A DNA stretch of 64,000 nucleotides from Ceratodon purpureus (Eukaryota > Streptophyta > Bryopsida > Pseudoditrichales > Ditrichaceae): contig CM026431.1 of NCBI GenBank assembly GCA_014871385.1, positions 1,496,464 through 1,560,463 on the forward strand, read 5' to 3'. The notes under the pieces are model-generated. The model did not search any database. It worked only from the letters and a program-made list of their open reading frames with translations, and was not told the DNA's origin. Shown here in pieces: positions 61,916 through 64,000 of this stretch (the first letter of the stretch is position 1; the number at the start of each line of letters is the position of its first letter). The position numbers were made by a program, and so were the translations under genes.

Positions 61916-62731
61916 CCCTCATTATGGGCCGCAGGCGCAATTAAGCCTGCTTACGGCTAGGTGTAATTACAGGATCCGGGGAAGATCCGTGAATCATGAC
62001 CAACAAGTCCCGTCAACATGTAATGTCACTTCAGTAATCATGAAATCAATCGAAGGGCGGTAGGGGTCTCACCTGGATGGTGCCATTCGTATGAACGCAC
62101 CTTTGTGCAAGCTCAGCGAGGAGGGACTCCGAATTGGAATAATGGATTCACGAGGCGGATGTATTCCCGCAGACCTGGACACACATTGACAGAGGGTGAG
62201 TACAGTCACAGACAAACTTAACTAACCAGCAGAGGTCGCAGTAAAAAGGAATCAACAGTGCAGAAATCAACGCCCATGCGGCGGAGCAGAACTGACAGAG
62301 CACGAAAACATGAAGGAAGTTACTTACAGGTGCTGAACGGAGGATGATAGTGTCAAAACTCCGACCTGAAAATGTGGTACACGAGACTCCAGACCGCGAC
62401 ATGGCAATCACTGTACACGATGTAGAACGAAGGGTGCCCGACTAAACACAGCCGGGATGCATGCATGAAATCGTTGCATTACTACACTTCCACTCAAGGA
62501 TTTTATACAAAAATTGGTATTCGTAAAAGTGTACAGAGTCCACGAGCATTCCGGAATGTGCAAAATGACAGTGACTAGGAGAACAGGTCTCCATGGCAAC
62601 ATGGGAAAAACATCCAGTAAACTACATGTGCCATCGAATTGGAAAGGAAGTGGACACGAAAAACAGACTGTTCATTGGCAGTGGTGATACACGTAGTTCT
62701 GCTAAGCATAGTATGACAAGATGGCTTGGAA
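61916..62731. other. No gene identified
   Basis: Short frames only on both strands; several intron-like GT/AG boundaries but no recognisable peptide. Confidence 0.4.
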
Positions 62732-63172
62732 TTAGTCACTGCCGTCGTCCTCCAGCGCCCTTGCCTCGCCGTGAAGGTCACATTCAATGTCGTCACAGGA
62801 GCATGTCTTCGAGTCCTCTTCAGAGTCCGATCCCGTGGGCACTACTGAAGGGGGCCGGCCCACATTGCTCGACGACGAAGATGTCCTTGCACCCAGTGCC
62901 TCCACCTGCATTTGAGGGGGCCGCAAAGGTCGGTCCTCAGGACGTACATGGAAAACGCCAGTCAAATTTGCAACCGCCTCATACTGCGCCTCGGAGGTAG
63001 GGGACCAATCCCAGACGAAGTCATCGTCCAGGAGATGGATCACCGCACCATACGGGGGGATATCCAGGTTCCAGTTCACCTGTTCAAACAATTCGAGACG
63101 CCGTAGCCACTCCCGCACCTCCTCCACAGTGGACGGCCGCTGCACAGACATTGCGTCAAATCGCCGCTTCAT
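62732..63172 (-). CDS. Hypothetical acidic protein, lineage-specific
   Basis: From the Met at 63172 the frame encodes 146 residues, starting MKRRFDAMSVQRPSTVEEVR, with a central DDDFVWDWSPTSEAQY, a Ser-rich linker and an acidic C-terminus (GSDSEEDSKTCSCDDIECD). The frame is open 8 codons further upstream. I do not recognise the family. A related fragment at 59794-59985 shares W..SPTSE, which argues that part of it was once coding. It lies on the same strand as the B3 fragments and may belong to the same gene family. Confidence 0.35.
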   Translation of the reverse strand: MKRRFDAMSVQRPSTVEEVREWLRRLELFEQVNWNLDIPPYGAVIHLLDDDFVWDWSPTSEAQYEAVANLTGVFHVRPEDRPLRPPQMQVEALGARTSSSSSNVGRPPSVVPTGSDSEEDSKTCSCDDIECDLHGEARALEDDGSD

Positions 63173-63296
63173 TGTTGCGAGACAGAGGAAGCACAAGGTG
63201 TAGGGAGAAGAAATGGAGGAGCAGAAATGGATTCAGCCATGGTCTCAGTGTTCCAAGAGCTCTTACGTTCTGGACGGTAATGTTTGCCGTTTGAAG

Positions 63297-63665
63297 TCAG
63301 TACTTCTCTGGCTCAGTAGTCCACCATGAGTCCACATCATCCAACGCCAAATCCTCGGGTACAGAGATTGGAGAGAGGTACACACTTGCGACTCCGTGGA
63401 TGTACCACGTCCTCTTTCTTTGTCCAGCACGAATCCAGCATAACGATGTCACATCTCTATCGTGAGAACTGAGGACGGCTCTTCCCTTTGAAGACTTTCG
63501 GAACGCTTGTAGGGACGCCGAGTACAGAGATTTCAACTTGGAGCCAAATATGAAAGGCAAGCTCGTCTCACTTCCCGCAGACTCCAGGACAAGATGTGGA
63601 TTCGCCCTTGTCATACCAGGAGGCACGAAGTACTTCCGATCATACAGGTGTTCCTGCGTGACCAA
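63297..63665 (-). other. Exon-like frame, unrecognised
   Basis: A minus-strand frame preceded by an acceptor-like cacgcag reads EHLYDRKYFVPPGMTRANPH and continues through RTWYIHGVASVYLSPISVPE to a stop at 63297. It has balanced amino-acid composition and could be an exon of the B3-type or neighbouring gene. I cannot assign a family. Confidence 0.3.
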
Positions 63666-63672
63666 TCACAGA

Positions 63673-64000
63673 TCAGAGTATGACATGCACGGGAAACTGG
63701 TACCTGATCTCGGCACATAGCGATACGTGAGCACACATAAATTGCATTGACGTGAACTCAGACGAATGTAACAAGTACAGATAAGAACCAACAAAGCAGA
63801 GCACAAAGTGAAACATTAGAGTAATGGTCCACCATGACAAGCAGAAAAGAAGGCCAGAACGACTTCTTACGAAAAGTATCCACGGGTGGAGAAGGTACCT
63901 CACAGTGGCGGGCACTTACGCTGTCGCGTGATTGCATGTGCTCCTTCTCCTCCACCTTGTAGAGCAACAAGAACAACCAAGAAGAATGGGGCTATACTGA
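63673..64000 (-). other. Window edge, possible further exon
   Basis: Minus-strand frames here include CEVPSPPVDTFRKKSFWPSF. They may be an exon of the gene entering from the right, but the edge prevents a call. Confidence 0.2.

Overview
This is a stretch of plant nuclear DNA. Evidence for a land plant: a plant-type signal peptide peptidase-like protease with 13 GT-AG introns, the plant zinc-finger protein MBS1, an S1/P1 endonuclease, a CURT1-type thylakoid protein exon, telo-boxes near housekeeping genes, and Copia, CACTA and MITE-type transposons. I cannot name the species. Compact genes and plentiful piggyBac-like DNA suggest, weakly, a non-flowering plant such as a bryophyte.

Layout. 1-7.6 kb: a decayed non-LTR retrotransposon split twice, by a 3.0 kb Mutator-like insertion (10-bp target duplication) and by a 3.24 kb CACTA element (3-bp duplication). 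The CACTA element carries pieces of host genes: kinesin-12 motor exons with introns, a CURT1 exon and a transit-peptide-like leader. 8-9.2 kb: repeats. 9.8-16.2 kb (-): complete 14-exon SPPL gene. 16.3-23.5 kb: microsatellites, a TA-flanked MITE, and a nested pair of TTAA-flanked piggyBac-like elements. 23.6-26.7 kb (-): TIM14/PAM18 and ribosomal protein eL8. 27-29 kb: another TTAA-flanked element.

29.3-46.1 kb: what looks like one piggyBac element, about 6.5 kb when empty. It has a purine-rich, Arg/Gly-rich 5' part and a broken DDE transposase, and holds two Copia LTR retrotransposons, each with intact LTRs and 5-bp duplications. 46.7-49.4 kb (+): nine-exon S1/P1 nuclease. 50.8-51.1 kb (+): MBS1. 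52.6-55.0 kb: a Tourist-like MITE and another TTAA element. 56.4-57.1 kb (+): small MED15-like gene. 59.4-64 kb (-): broken B3-domain and related sequences, apparently a decaying family cluster.

The host genes have separate jobs (intramembrane proteolysis, mitochondrial import, translation, secreted nuclease, singlet-oxygen signalling, transcription) and no shared pathway is evident. The notable biology is in the mobile DNA: exon capture by CACTA, an active-looking history of piggyBac-like elements in a plant, and layered insertions whose order can be read from the sequence. Exon boundaries were assigned by eye from reading frame, splice sites and family similarity; no search was run.
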